Source of the DNA: DATKRB01 sp963794215
GTDB taxonomy: Bacteria; Actinomycetota; Acidimicrobiia; Acidimicrobiales; RAAP-2
Length of the DNA stretch: 64,000 bases
Direction: 5' to 3'
Assembly (NCBI GenBank): GCA_963794215.1
Contig: CAWCCQ010000007.1
Span: 62,001-126,000 of the forward strand
Below the pieces are notes generated by a model. It was not told where the DNA came from, ran no database searches, and was given only the letters and a program-made list of their open reading frames with translations. The first letter of the stretch is position 1. Each line of letters opens with the position of its first letter. The position numbers were made by a program, and so were the translations under genes. Positions 37,488-46,312 of the stretch are shown in pieces.

Positions 37488-37629
37488 CAGCACGAGCGTA
37501 CCTTCAGGCCCCGTTCGACTCGCCGTGGGCCAGTCGCGGCAACTGACCAGGGATTCTTCGAACAGCGGGGCGCACGTCGTTGAGCTCCTCCTCGCCACGA
37601 GATTGGCGCTTGCCCGGACGAGATATCCC

Positions 37630-38268
37630 TCAGCGAGGCCGGAATCCGATCGGCGCGTTCGGACGAGGTGCGTGGGGAGTGTCGGGCCCGACGATCCCAT
37701 CGATCAAACCGTAGACGAGAGCCTCGTCGGCGCTGAGAAACCGCCCTGTTGCGAGGTCGGCCTCCACGTGTTCGGTCGGCTGGCCGACGGCGGCGGCCAG
37801 CCGGTCGCAGAAGAGACGGCTGCGCGCCACGGCGTGCTCGGCCAACTGGTGCACATGGTGTGCGTCTCCTGAGAAGCTCGTCCGAGGCTCGAGGAGTCGG
37901 AACCGTGCGTGGGGTAACGCCAGCCGGTGCGTAGCGAGCGCCAGAGCTCCGACCGCAGGACCGGCCACCAGGCCGAGCGCGGTCGCCCGTACCGGCACCC
38001 CGAGGAGCTCGATGACGTCCATGAGCGAGAGCGCGGGCTCCAGTTCGCCGTCGGACGAATCGACCTGCAGGTGAATGGCCTCGTCTCCCCACGCGTCGAG
38101 CGCCATCAATGCAATGGCTGCGTGGTTTGCTGCCGTCGAGTCGAGTCGGCCCGAGAGGAAGACCACCCGCCTCTCGAAGAGCCGGTCCTGGGCGCGGCCC
38201 GTCGGCTCGCCCGGCCCCTGGTCGGCGGGGTCAAAGGGGGGAGGAGCAGGGGACCTCGGCGGGGTCAA
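37630..38268 (-). CDS. ClpP-like protein lacking the catalytic Ser and His
   Basis: 212 residues with the ClpP/crotonase-type fold: LFERRVVFLSGRLDSTAANHAAI aligns with ClpP strand 1, VDSSDGELEPALSLMDVIELL with the SPGG region, and FLSADEALVYGLIDGIV with the C-terminal helix. The nucleophile is gone: no serine occurs between residues 82 and 130 (ALGLVAGPAVGALALATH replaces GMGMSAAAM), and the MIHQ histidine is LLEP (Glu127). The start is a TTG overlapping the xre stop (TTGA), so the two are translationally coupled. Probably a regulatory or structural paralogue of the active ClpP divergently encoded nearby. Confidence 0.83.
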   Translation of the reverse strand: MTPPRSPAPPPFDPADQGPGEPTGRAQDRLFERRVVFLSGRLDSTAANHAAIALMALDAWGDEAIHLQVDSSDGELEPALSLMDVIELLGVPVRATALGLVAGPAVGALALATHRLALPHARFRLLEPRTSFSGDAHHVHQLAEHAVARSRLFCDRLAAAVGQPTEHVEADLATGRFLSADEALVYGLIDGIVGPDTPHAPRPNAPIGFRPR

Positions 38269-38531
38269 CTTCCGGCCTCGCCAAAGAGGCGCCAGTCGAG
38301 CTGGCTACCCAGCGCCGCGACGTAGCGATCGAGAGTGGAAAGCCGGATGTCGTCCTCTCCGGCTTCGAGCCGGGCCACGGCCGACTGTGAGGTGCCCATG
38401 CGGGCCGCCACCTGGGTCTGGGTGAGACCGAGGTGGATCCGGCGTGCCACGAGCTGCTCGCTCAGCGCTCTTCGCCGAGCCGACATCTGGCTGAACCCAG
38501 GAAATGGGGTCTCGTGTCGTCGTTCGTCCAC
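38265..38531 (-). CDS. XRE-family helix-turn-helix regulator
   Basis: 88 residues; the helix-turn-helix runs from about residue 22 to 75 (RRIHLGLTQTQVAARMGTSQSAVARLEAGEDDIRLSTLDRYV). Short XRE proteins of this form are often antitoxin-like or autorepressors. Its stop overlaps the ClpP-like start, and a perfect palindrome lies 35-60 nt upstream of its ATG, between it and the divergent clpP. The actinobacterial clp regulator ClgR is also an XRE protein, but of a longer type with a different operator, so this is likely a separate regulator. Confidence 0.88.
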   Translation of the reverse strand: MDERRHETPFPGFSQMSARRRALSEQLVARRIHLGLTQTQVAARMGTSQSAVARLEAGEDDIRLSTLDRYVAALGSQLDWRLFGEAGS

Positions 38532-38565
38532 TTGGGATCTCCGTGTTGGTGGCGGCCCGATGCGT

Positions 38566-38591
38566 ATGATATCTCAAAATCGAGATATCAT
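38566..38591. promoter_or_regulatory. Perfect 10-bp-arm palindrome, putative operator of the XRE/ClpP locus
   Basis: ATGATATCTC at 38566-38575 and GAGATATCAT at 38582-38591 are exact inverted repeats separated by AAAATC. This AT-rich dyad sits in an otherwise GC-rich window, 35 nt upstream of xre (minus) and 52 nt upstream of clpP (plus). An isolated GAGATA-type half-site follows at about 38596. The position would let one dimer control both directions. Confidence 0.8.
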
Positions 38592-38642
38592 AAGAGAGAT
38601 ACCCCACGACGAAGACGACGACCATGACGAGGAGGACTTCTG

Positions 38643-39275
38643 GTGCACTGCCAGTCGCTGATTCCCACGGTGATCGATGAAGGGAGCCGGGGCGATCGTG
38701 CCTTCGACATCTACTCCCTGCTCTTGCGAGAGCGGATCGTCTTTCTCGGGCACGAGGTGGACGATCAGGTCGCAAACCTCATCATCACCCAGATGCTCTA
38801 CCTCGAGGCCCAGGATCCCGACAAGGACATCTCCCTTTACATCAATTCGCCCGGGGGTTTGGCGTACGCCGGCCTGGCCATCTACGACGTGATCCAGCAC
38901 GTCCGCCCCGACGTCGCCACCATCTGCGTTGGCATGGGCATGTCGGCGGCCGCGATGATCCTGGCGGGGGGCACCCACGGCAAGCGCCTTGCGCTTCCCA
39001 ATTCGCGGATCATGATCCACCAGGGCTCGGCGGGCACCAAAGGGGCGCCAAGCGACATGGCAATCCAGTTGCGCGAGGTGATGGCCATCACCCATCGGAT
39101 GGCCGAGATCATCGGCCACCACTCCGGTCGCTCGACGTCACAGGTGGAGCGAGATATCGAGCGCGACAACTTCATGACCGCGCGTGAGGCGAAGGATTAC
39201 GGCCTCATCGACGACATCATCGTCGCTCGCCGCGGGCTATCCGCGCTCGAACCGGCGTCGGCATCATCCCCCTGA
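38643..39275 (+). CDS. clpP: ATP-dependent Clp protease proteolytic subunit ClpP
   Basis: Serine peptidase subunit that assembles with ClpX/ClpC ATPases, 210 residues. Catalytic triad intact: Ser101 (GMGMSAAAM), His126 (RIMIHQG), Asp175 (ERDNFM). The oligomer-forming SPGGLAYAGLAIYD and the head region are typical. GTG start at 38643. Actinobacteria normally carry clpP1P2 next to tig and clpX; here it stands alone beside a divergent XRE regulator and a non-catalytic ClpP-like gene, so this is probably a third, accessory ClpP. Confidence 0.95.
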   Translation: MHCQSLIPTVIDEGSRGDRAFDIYSLLLRERIVFLGHEVDDQVANLIITQMLYLEAQDPDKDISLYINSPGGLAYAGLAIYDVIQHVRPDVATICVGMGMSAAAMILAGGTHGKRLALPNSRIMIHQGSAGTKGAPSDMAIQLREVMAITHRMAEIIGHHSGRSTSQVERDIERDNFMTAREAKDYGLIDDIIVARRGLSALEPASASSP

Positions 39276-39462
39276 CGCACCCGTGTCGATGGATGGGCCT
39301 CTCGACCAAGGCGAACCTTGTGACCCGAGGGTGCTCCTCCTGAGGGTCCGTCGTCTGCGCGGGCGTGCACGCCAGAATGAGCTATGCCCATCGGGGAGCT
39401 GTACGCCTAGTACTGCGGCGGTGCTCGCCGGACACTGAACACGACGAACCGAGGAGGCGATT

Positions 39463-39657
39463 ATGCGGTGCGACATCTGCGTCCACGACACCGAGCCACA
39501 TCGGACCGGGCCCGCTGGCGCCGGCATTGGCGTGTACTGCTCCGCGTGCCCAGAATGCCAAAGGGAGCTCCTCCTTTGGTCCGGGGCAGTAGTTCCGGGC
39601 GCAGACCACGCCAAGAGCCATCGGGGAGGGTGGAACCGGTCGAACGTGGGGACGTGA
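39463..39657 (+). CDS. Small cysteine-rich protein
   Basis: 64 residues, MRCDICVHDTEPHRTGP then YCSACPECQRELL: CxxC near the N-terminus and CxxCxxC later, a likely zinc site. The ATG at 39463 has a strong GAGGAGG 6 nt upstream, which supports translation. No family recognised. It lies 190 nt downstream of clpP in the same direction. The 187-nt gap between them holds nothing I recognise. Confidence 0.55.
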   Translation: MRCDICVHDTEPHRTGPAGAGIGVYCSACPECQRELLLWSGAVVPGADHAKSHRGGWNRSNVGT

Positions 39658-40142
39658 GTCACGGAGAACGTGTCGTCCTCCGTCACCGTAACGGAGAAGG
39701 GGGGGGTTGCACCCAGGGAAACAGAAACCACCGAGTCGCGTTCTCGGTGACCAGGCCGGCTGCTTTGTGTGCCGCAAGGACACACTCGGGTCGAGTGCAA
39801 AGGCGCTCGGTGTCGCGATCCTCGGGGACAGCGCTGATCCTTCGATCCGATCACGGCTCTCGAGGTGGGTGGCAAGTCGCCTGCGCACTCGTCACTCCTC
39901 ACCAATTTTGCACCGGGTGACCGACTACGACGCCGGTGGAATCCTGCCCGCGCCGATCAACCTCGGCCCGATTCGGCCGGGATGCCAAGGGGCATCCTCA
40001 AGAGAGCAGAGGTCATGGGTACCAACGGCGGCAGCCACGAGGTACGAGCGAACTTCGCAACTCGCACCAGGATGTCCCGACCACGCGAGGTGAAGACGGT
40101 GCCTCGTGTTGGGTTCGAAGAGGTTGCGGGCCGACGGGACGA
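39658..40142. other. Intergenic, no gene recognised
   Basis: The 485 nt between the small cysteine-rich gene and the stop of the GntR-type gene contain an open frame (39707-40093) with no recognisable protein and no good ribosome-binding site. I regard the segment as non-coding or relic DNA. Confidence 0.4.
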
Positions 40143-40910
40143 CTACTGGGCGTTGAAGACATCGACGACGGTGGTACCTTCCAGAATCCCCATCTCAGCG
40201 AGGCCCTCCCGTAGGAATTCAGCCTGCCGCTCGTAGGCACGGCGCGCTGCCAGACCGCGTCCAGCCTTCACGTGCCGGTACACATCCCGCCACACGGTTG
40301 CGAGCTCGTCCTCGGCAGCCACGGCTCGACCGATGTCAACCGTCGCCCGAGTCGCCGTCTCCAACTCAGCTGCGATGACGTGGCGAAGTGCCACGACGAG
40401 CACGTAATCGGTAGCGTTTCCGGCGAGGCGGACGACTGTCTCGCCAACGTCGAGGAGCTGGATGTGGTATACGTCGAGGTCTCCGACTGTCGACGTCAGT
40501 TCCTTGATGCTCTCCTCGAGCCCAGCCAGATCGTGCTCAGTCCGGCAACCAGCGAGGCGCTCGACGGCATTCGCGATGATCCGGTCGCGCGACTCCCAGA
40601 CGTCCATGACCAGAACATCTCCGATTTGCAGGTAGATGCCCATGCCTTTCAGCGCTTCGGAGATGGAGGGATGCCGGACGCGTGGGCCGCCACCGAGGCC
40701 ACGCCGGACCTCGACCAGTCCCTCGACCTCGAGAATCCTCAGCGTCTCGCGGACAACGCCTTTGGACACCCCCAGCTCGTCCATCAGATTGCTCTCGACG
40801 GGGAGCGGATCACCGGCCTGGAGCTCGCCCCGTGCAATGCGTTCGCGGAATTCGGCGGCGATGGCCAGGGCCGCTTTCAGGGGCTTCGCTTCAGTAGTGC
40901 TATCGATCAC
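40143..40910 (-). CDS. GntR-family regulator, FadR-type (FCD domain)
   Basis: 255 residues. The winged helix-turn-helix is at about 18-80 (LPVESNLMDELGVSKGVVRETLRILEVEGLVEVRRG), followed by an FCD all-helical ligand domain (residues about 95-230). FadR-type regulators bind metal-dependent small carboxylates or acyl compounds. It is divergent from three amidohydrolase genes and the 357-nt gap contains tandem 14-bp repeats, so it very likely regulates them. ATG start at 40910. Confidence 0.92.
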   Translation of the reverse strand: MIDSTTEAKPLKAALAIAAEFRERIARGELQAGDPLPVESNLMDELGVSKGVVRETLRILEVEGLVEVRRGLGGGPRVRHPSISEALKGMGIYLQIGDVLVMDVWESRDRIIANAVERLAGCRTEHDLAGLEESIKELTSTVGDLDVYHIQLLDVGETVVRLAGNATDYVLVVALRHVIAAELETATRATVDIGRAVAAEDELATVWRDVYRHVKAGRGLAARRAYERQAEFLREGLAEMGILEGTTVVDVFNAQ

Positions 40911-41011
40911 TCACGCAACGCTACTCGCTTCCACGGGCAGTCCGAAGCCAGAAGACCAGCCCAGGTCGTCCGCGGTGATGTTTGCGCTGACCCTACCGGC
41001 CATCGATCGCG

Positions 41012-41067
41012 GGACTTCGATCGGCGGACTTCGATCGCTGGACTTCGATGGGGGGACATCGGCTCGC
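41012..41067. repeat. 14-bp tandem repeats in the GntR/amidohydrolase intergenic region
   Basis: GGACTTCGATCGGC, GGACTTCGATCGCT, GGACTTCGATGGGG and a degenerate GGACATCGGCTCGC follow one another at 14-bp spacing. They lie in the 357-nt divergent gap between the FadR-type gene and the first amidohydrolase. They may be binding sites for the regulator, though 14 bp is not a helical multiple. A TTGACA at 41133-41138 and TATAAC at 41161-41166 lie nearer the amidohydrolase start, but 22 nt apart is too wide for a standard promoter. Confidence 0.7.
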
Positions 41068-41267
41068 CCTGCCGGGCATCCGAAACCGTCAGCGGTCTTG
41101 ACGACTCTGTGCGCCCTGACGCCGTATGCGCCTTGACATGGTGCCTTCGGTGTGGGTTGATATAACAGTCGTCTATTTTGAGCTCGGGGTGGGAGATCAA
41201 CGGTCGCGCCAGCAGTCAACTGGCCGGTTCACCGCGCGGCGTCACCCCCGAACAGACTGGAGCGAGG

Positions 41268-42524
41268 ATGGCCACTGAGGACGGTCTCCGTTACATCGAC
41301 TCAGATGGGCACATCCTCGAACATCCGACGGCGATGCCCGATTACGCCCCCGCCAAGTACCGTGATCGGATCTGGCACATCGAGACCGATGGCCAGGGCG
41401 AGGAGTGGCTCGTCTACAACGGGGCTCGTGGTCCGGCCAACGGGTTGTCGGCTGCCGGCGTCGCCGGGGCCAGTGACGAAGATCGAGCCCGGGCATTTCG
41501 CGGCGAGATGCGGTATACCGAAACTCGCCCGGCGGCGTGGAATGCCAAGGCGCGCCTGATCGACATGGACCAAGATGGCATCGACCTGGCCGTGTTGTAT
41601 CCCACCATGCTGTTGGGATTGCAAAGCGAACGGGACGTGGACTTCGCCGAGGCCCAGGCCAGAGCCTACAACGACTGGTGTTCAGACCATGTCCAAGAGG
41701 GCGAGGGGCGATTGTTCGGTGCGGGCGCGATACCGCCGATGCACGAACCCGAGGACGTCGAGCGAGTCGCTGCCGAGATCCGGCGTGTGGCCAACCTGCC
41801 GGGGATGGTGTCAGTGTTCATGCGCCCCAACCCGTCCGTCGACTGGCGACCGTTCAACGACCCTGTCTACGACCGGATTTGGCAGGCAGCGTCCGACACG
41901 GGTCTGCCAATCGCGTTGCATCCATTCCTTGCCCCTGACCTGCCCGGAGCATGCGTTGGCCTGCGCCTGGCCCGGCCCCGGAATCCCGACGGCTCGTACG
42001 TGAAGGACTTCGATCCACAGCGAGGGGCGCGCTCGACCGCTCAACAGCTCGACGATCCACAAGCCAGGCCGAGCACACTGTTCACGCAAGCAATCGCCAA
42101 CCCGGTCGACGTGATGAGCTCCATTGCCTATCTGCTGGCCGGCGGCGTCTGCGATCGGTTCCCTGACGCCAAGTTCATCTTTTTGGAGGCCAACGGCGGC
42201 TGGCTCGTGCCCTGGCTCGAACGGCTCGACCACCACTGCCGCAAGTTCCAGTGGGAGGTCCCCAATCTGTCCATGCTTCCTTCTGAGTACATGCGTCGAC
42301 AGTGTTGGATCAGTTTCGATCCGGACGAAGGCATGCTGCGCACCACTGCCCAATCACCGCTGGTGGGAGCCGACCGAATCATCTGGGCCTCGGATTACCC
42401 GCACCCCGACGCCAAGTTTCCCGGAGTCACCGACGAGCTCGCCGAGGCACTCGATGGATTGACCATGGAGCAGAAGCAGGAGATCACCTCGCTCAGTGCG
42501 ATCGACCTCTACGGCATTGGCTGA
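41268..42524 (+). CDS. Amidohydrolase family 2 (TIM-barrel metal hydrolase), copy 1
   Basis: From ATG 41268 (418 residues; the open frame starts at 41178). The family N-terminus is YIDSDGHILEHP (DxH motif replaced by D-x-D-x-H) followed by a barrel with HPFLAP, FLEANGGWLVPWLERLDHHC and WASDYPHPDAKFP. The last Asp-Tyr-Pro-His motif supplies the conserved metal-site Asp. These proteins resemble ACMSD/4-oxalomesaconate hydratase relatives, acting as decarboxylases or hydrolases on aromatic-ring fission products, but the substrate is unknown. First of three amidohydrolases under the FadR-type regulator. Confidence 0.85.
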   Translation: MATEDGLRYIDSDGHILEHPTAMPDYAPAKYRDRIWHIETDGQGEEWLVYNGARGPANGLSAAGVAGASDEDRARAFRGEMRYTETRPAAWNAKARLIDMDQDGIDLAVLYPTMLLGLQSERDVDFAEAQARAYNDWCSDHVQEGEGRLFGAGAIPPMHEPEDVERVAAEIRRVANLPGMVSVFMRPNPSVDWRPFNDPVYDRIWQAASDTGLPIALHPFLAPDLPGACVGLRLARPRNPDGSYVKDFDPQRGARSTAQQLDDPQARPSTLFTQAIANPVDVMSSIAYLLAGGVCDRFPDAKFIFLEANGGWLVPWLERLDHHCRKFQWEVPNLSMLPSEYMRRQCWISFDPDEGMLRTTAQSPLVGADRIIWASDYPHPDAKFPGVTDELAEALDGLTMEQKQEITSLSAIDLYGIG

Positions 42525-42580
42525 CCGGCCCGAGTGACAGCGAAACCGCCCACACGCAACGCCAACGAAGGAGCATCCCG

Positions 42581-43847
42581 ATGAAGATGGACGACATGGT
42601 CCTTGTCAGCATCGACGACCATTCGATCGAACCTCCGGACATGTATGACCGGCATCTACCCAAAAAGTACCTCGATCGAGCCCCGAAGATTGTTCGCACC
42701 GAGCAGGGCATCGATCAATGGGTGTTTCAGGGACAGGCGACGTCGACGCCGTTCGGGATGGCGGCCACCGTCGGGTGGCCCCACGAAGAATGGGGGTTCA
42801 ACCCCGGTGCCTTCTCCGAGCTCCGTCCTGGTTGCTTCGACGTGCACGAGCGAGTTCGCGACATGAACGTCAATGGCGTGCTGGCGTCGATGTGCTTTCC
42901 GACGATGGCGGGGTTCAACGCCGCGAACCTTCACTGAAGGCGCGGACAAGGACCTCTCCTACATCATGCTTCAGGCCTACAACGACTGGCACATCGACGA
43001 GTGGTGCGCGGCCTACCCCGGTCGGTTCATCCCGCTCGGCATCGTTCCCATGTGGGACGTCGACCTCGCCGTCAAAGAGGTGCACCGGATGGGCACCAAG
43101 GGATTTCGGGCAGTCAGTTTCCTCGAAGCGCCTCATGCCCAGGGGTGGCCGAGCTTCCTGTCGGGCCACTGGGACCCGATGCTCGAAGCGATCATCGACG
43201 AGAACATGGTGCTGTGCCTCCACATCGGCGGCGCGCAGGGCCTCATCCAGCTTGCACCCGAAGCTCCCTTGGACCACCAGATCGTCCTACCGACTCAGGT
43301 CACGATGCTGGTGGCCCAGGATCTTCTCTTCGGTCCGACTTTGCGTAAGTACCCCGACCTCAAGGTGGCGCTCTCCGAGGGAGGGATCGGCTGGATCCCC
43401 TTCTACCTCGAGCGTGTGGATCGTCACTTCCGCAATCAAACCTGGATGCACAACGATTTCGGCGGCAAGCTGCCCTCGGAGGTTTTCCGTGAGCACATTC
43501 TCGCCTGCTTCATCACCGATCCCTCCGGCCTGAAGGCCCGCCACCAGATCGGCGTCGACATTCTCGCGTGGGAGTGCGACTACCCCCACACCGATACCAC
43601 CTGGCCCGAGTCCCCCGAGCTCGTCTGGAAGGAACTGCAGGCGGCGGAGGCTTCCGATGAGGAGATCCACAAGATCACGTGGCAGAACGCCGCCAGGTTC
43701 TTCGGTTGGGATCCATTCGCCCACCTAACGCGGGACCACGCAACCGTGGGAGCGCTGCGAGCACTTGCAGCCGACGTGGACACGACCCGCATGCCTCGTG
43801 CGGAATGGCAGCGGCGCAATGAGGCCGCCGGGGTCGGGATGATATGA
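42581..43847 (+). CDS. Amidohydrolase family 2, copy 2, frameshifted
   Basis: ATG 42581 behind GAAGGAG. The first frame runs SIDDHSIEPPDMYDRHLPKK to FPTMAGFNA; an extra base near 42920 gives a stop at 42937, and the correct frame continues RTFTEGADKDLSYIMLQAYNDW to the C-terminus at 43847. Total 1267 nt, one more than a multiple of three. Metal-site motifs DDHxxE, LHIGGAQ and WECDYPHTDTTWP. Corrected length about 421 residues. 57 nt follow copy 1; copy 3 begins 190 nt further on. Confidence 0.85.
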
Positions 43848-44037
43848 CGGGTCGCTGTGGGGAGGGATCGCGATCGGGTCGGCCGAGGGACGTTGCTCGC
43901 AGGACGAACCGGCTGAAGCGGGTACCCTGCCGCTGAACTTGGCGGGCGCCAGTCGGTCGCATTTGGGCGATTATGAAGGTGCATCGCACGTGGTCGAGAC
44001 TTCGTGAGGAGTCGTGAGCTCGAGAAGGGAACCGGAC

Positions 44038-45237
44038 ATGGCTGACCCGATTGGTTCAGAGAATTTCGTGTACATGAGGGGGCGCACGCTTGACTTTCCG
44101 GTCTTCGACGCCGACAACCACATGTACGAGACCCAAGAGGCGATGACGAAGTTCGTTCCCAAGGAATATGAAGGCATCATCAAGTACGTCGACATCAACG
44201 GTCGTACCAAGGTCGCGATCAAAGATCACATCAGCGACTACATCCCGAACCCCACGTTCAACCGAGTTGCGTCGCCCGGGCGGAACGCCGACCCGTCGCT
44301 CAAGAAGGCAATCCCGGGTGTCGACGCGTTCTTCGACCCCGAGCCCAGGCTCACCCTGATGAAGGACATGGGCATTGACCGGACCGTGCTGTGGCCGACG
44401 CTTGCCAGCGTCCTCGAGGAGCGGCTCTGGGACGATCCACGAGCCGTGCAGGTCGTCGTGCATGCCCTCAACGAGTGGATGTACGAGCACTGGACCTTCA
44501 ATTATGCCGACGCGATCTACTCGACGCCGATCATCAGTCTCTCGATTATGGGCGACGCCATCGAGGAGCTTCAGCGAGTCGCCGAGCGGGGGGCGAAGGT
44601 GTTCCTCCTGCGCGTGGCGCCGGTCCCAACCTACGAAGGCCGCCGGTCGTTCGCGTTGGCGGAGTTCGACCCGTTCTGGGAGTTGGTCCAAGAGCTCGAC
44701 ATCACCGTCGGGATGCACTCGGGCGATCCGGGCTACCAGCGCTACTCGAACGAGTGGGAAGGCTATGGCGACCTTGAGTTCCGTCCCTTCGTCCGCCCGG
44801 GCAACCCGGGATTCCAAATGCTGGCGTCAGAGAAGTCAGTGGTCGTCGACGCCATGGCATCGATCATCGGTCATGGCCTGGCGAGCAGGTTCCCCAAGCT
44901 CCGTTTCACACCCACCGAGTTCGGAGTGGAGTGGGTTCGACCGTTCGTCACCAAGCTGCGCCGGGCCTCGGAGAAGTCGGCGGTGCTCTTCGACGAAGAC
45001 CCGCTCGAGGTGTTCAATCGCAACGTGTTCATCCATGCGTTCCAGGAGAGCAATCCTGCCGATCTCGCCAACTACGTGCCGGTCGACAACATCACCTTCG
45101 GCTCGGATTTCCCACATCCCGAGGGTTTGGCAGATCCGTTGGGATGGTCCGAGAAGTTGGAGTCCTTCTCCCAGGAGGATCAGGCCAAGATCATGGGGGG
45201 CAACCTGGCCCGGATCATGAAAATCGACGCACGGTAG
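44038..45237 (+). CDS. Amidohydrolase family 2, copy 3
   Basis: ATG 44038 with GAAGGGA upstream (a GTG at 44014 is in frame). 399 residues: FDADNHMYETQEAMTKFVP, LWPTLAS, VGMHSGDPGYQRYSN, FTPTEFGVEWVRPF and ITFGSDFPHPEGLADP, the usual barrel and final DxPH metal motif. More distant from copies 1 and 2 than they are from each other. The three genes in one orientation look like a catabolic operon. 798 nt downstream nothing of the pathway (no ring-cleavage oxygenase, no CoA ligase) is visible in the window. Confidence 0.87.
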   Translation: MADPIGSENFVYMRGRTLDFPVFDADNHMYETQEAMTKFVPKEYEGIIKYVDINGRTKVAIKDHISDYIPNPTFNRVASPGRNADPSLKKAIPGVDAFFDPEPRLTLMKDMGIDRTVLWPTLASVLEERLWDDPRAVQVVVHALNEWMYEHWTFNYADAIYSTPIISLSIMGDAIEELQRVAERGAKVFLLRVAPVPTYEGRRSFALAEFDPFWELVQELDITVGMHSGDPGYQRYSNEWEGYGDLEFRPFVRPGNPGFQMLASEKSVVVDAMASIIGHGLASRFPKLRFTPTEFGVEWVRPFVTKLRRASEKSAVLFDEDPLEVFNRNVFIHAFQESNPADLANYVPVDNITFGSDFPHPEGLADPLGWSEKLESFSQEDQAKIMGGNLARIMKIDAR

Positions 45238-46312
45238 GCCCTACGTGGGCCGACCACCGCTCGACCAGCCATTGCCCGACCAGTGTCGTCACGCGCTCTT
45301 TGATGGCGGATGTTCCGTGTCCTCGTAGCGCGGTAGCTCGATGAGCTGGGTGCTCAGGTCGGAGGGCAGTGCGTTTCGCGTCTCCAATGGCGATGCCGGG
45401 TGATTGGAAAGCCCCACACGACAGGCTGATGACCGTGCTCAAGGGCCACGACGTTGCCCCAAGTCCCTTCGGGTAGCCGACATCCTTTGAGGCATCTCGG
45501 CAGTGGCACGCCTCTCGTGGGCAAGCCAGTTCGTTCATTGTGGTTTAGCATCGTGCGGCTGGGAGCTATTGTCCTTTGCTCGGTTGCGGCCGTGAGCGGA
45601 CTCATCTTCGGTCAGTTGAGGGCGAGTGCCGTCCGCTGTGTTGCTGGGCATCGGGTGCTTGCGGGTTTGGGTCGTTGTCACACCTAGCAGTGCCTTGCGC
45701 AACTGCACGGGATCGGCGAGGTACTCCAGGTGGCCGGCGCCGATGCGGGTGAGAACCTGCCCAGGCCAAGGCTGTTGACACTCACGAGGCCACGAGGCCA
45801 CGAGGCAATCGAAGAGGTCGAATAGCGCGGGAGTTGCCGGGTGACGCGGTCCGCGTGGCGCAGCGAGGTCTGGATTTGGACCGATCCGTCGGGCCCATCG
45901 ATGTCGTGAAGTGCCGGTCGCCGATACTGGCGATCGACCCAGGCGGTGATGAGCTCGAGCCCGACACTATAGCCGTCAGTAGTGTCGATGGCGAACATCG
46001 GGTACCGAAGATCGAGCGCTTGACCAGTTGCTCGTCTTGCGCCGAACCGGGAGGTCTAGCGTTTAATCCAGTGCTGTTATGAGCGTCGTCTTTCCCGAAC
46101 CCGGTAGGCCGAGTACCAGAACCGCAAGAGGTCTTCTGGATGACTGGAATGGAATGTACCAGCGTTGCACCTCGAGTCGAACCGGGCGCCGAGGGTTGGT
46201 GAGAGATCGACATGACCGCCGTCGATCCCGACTTCCAGAATGACGGTATCGGCAGCGAACTGACCGACTTCTCCATCGCTCGTGTCAGCGAAGCCGGGCG
46301 GCGTCGGTCCGG
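45238..46312. other. Gene-poor stretch with a P-loop relic
   Basis: No intact gene. On the minus strand a Walker A (LGLPGSGKTTLITAL) is readable near 46075-46125, and downstream of it, in a different frame, MFAIDTTDGYSVGLELITAW (about 45985-45925) looks coding; stops and frame changes separate them. I take this as remains of a P-loop NTPase gene. At 45783-45808 the 9-bp unit CACGAGGCC is repeated nearly three times. The rest holds nothing I recognise. Confidence 0.45.

Noticed and set aside
39707..40093. 128-codon frame between clpP and the FadR-type gene
   Set aside because: No ribosome-binding site or similarity; only two Cys resembling a zinc knuckle at the start.
41133..41166. TTGACA / TATAAC as the amidohydrolase promoter
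   Set aside because: 22-nt spacing is too long for a standard sigma-70-type promoter; kept only as a remark.
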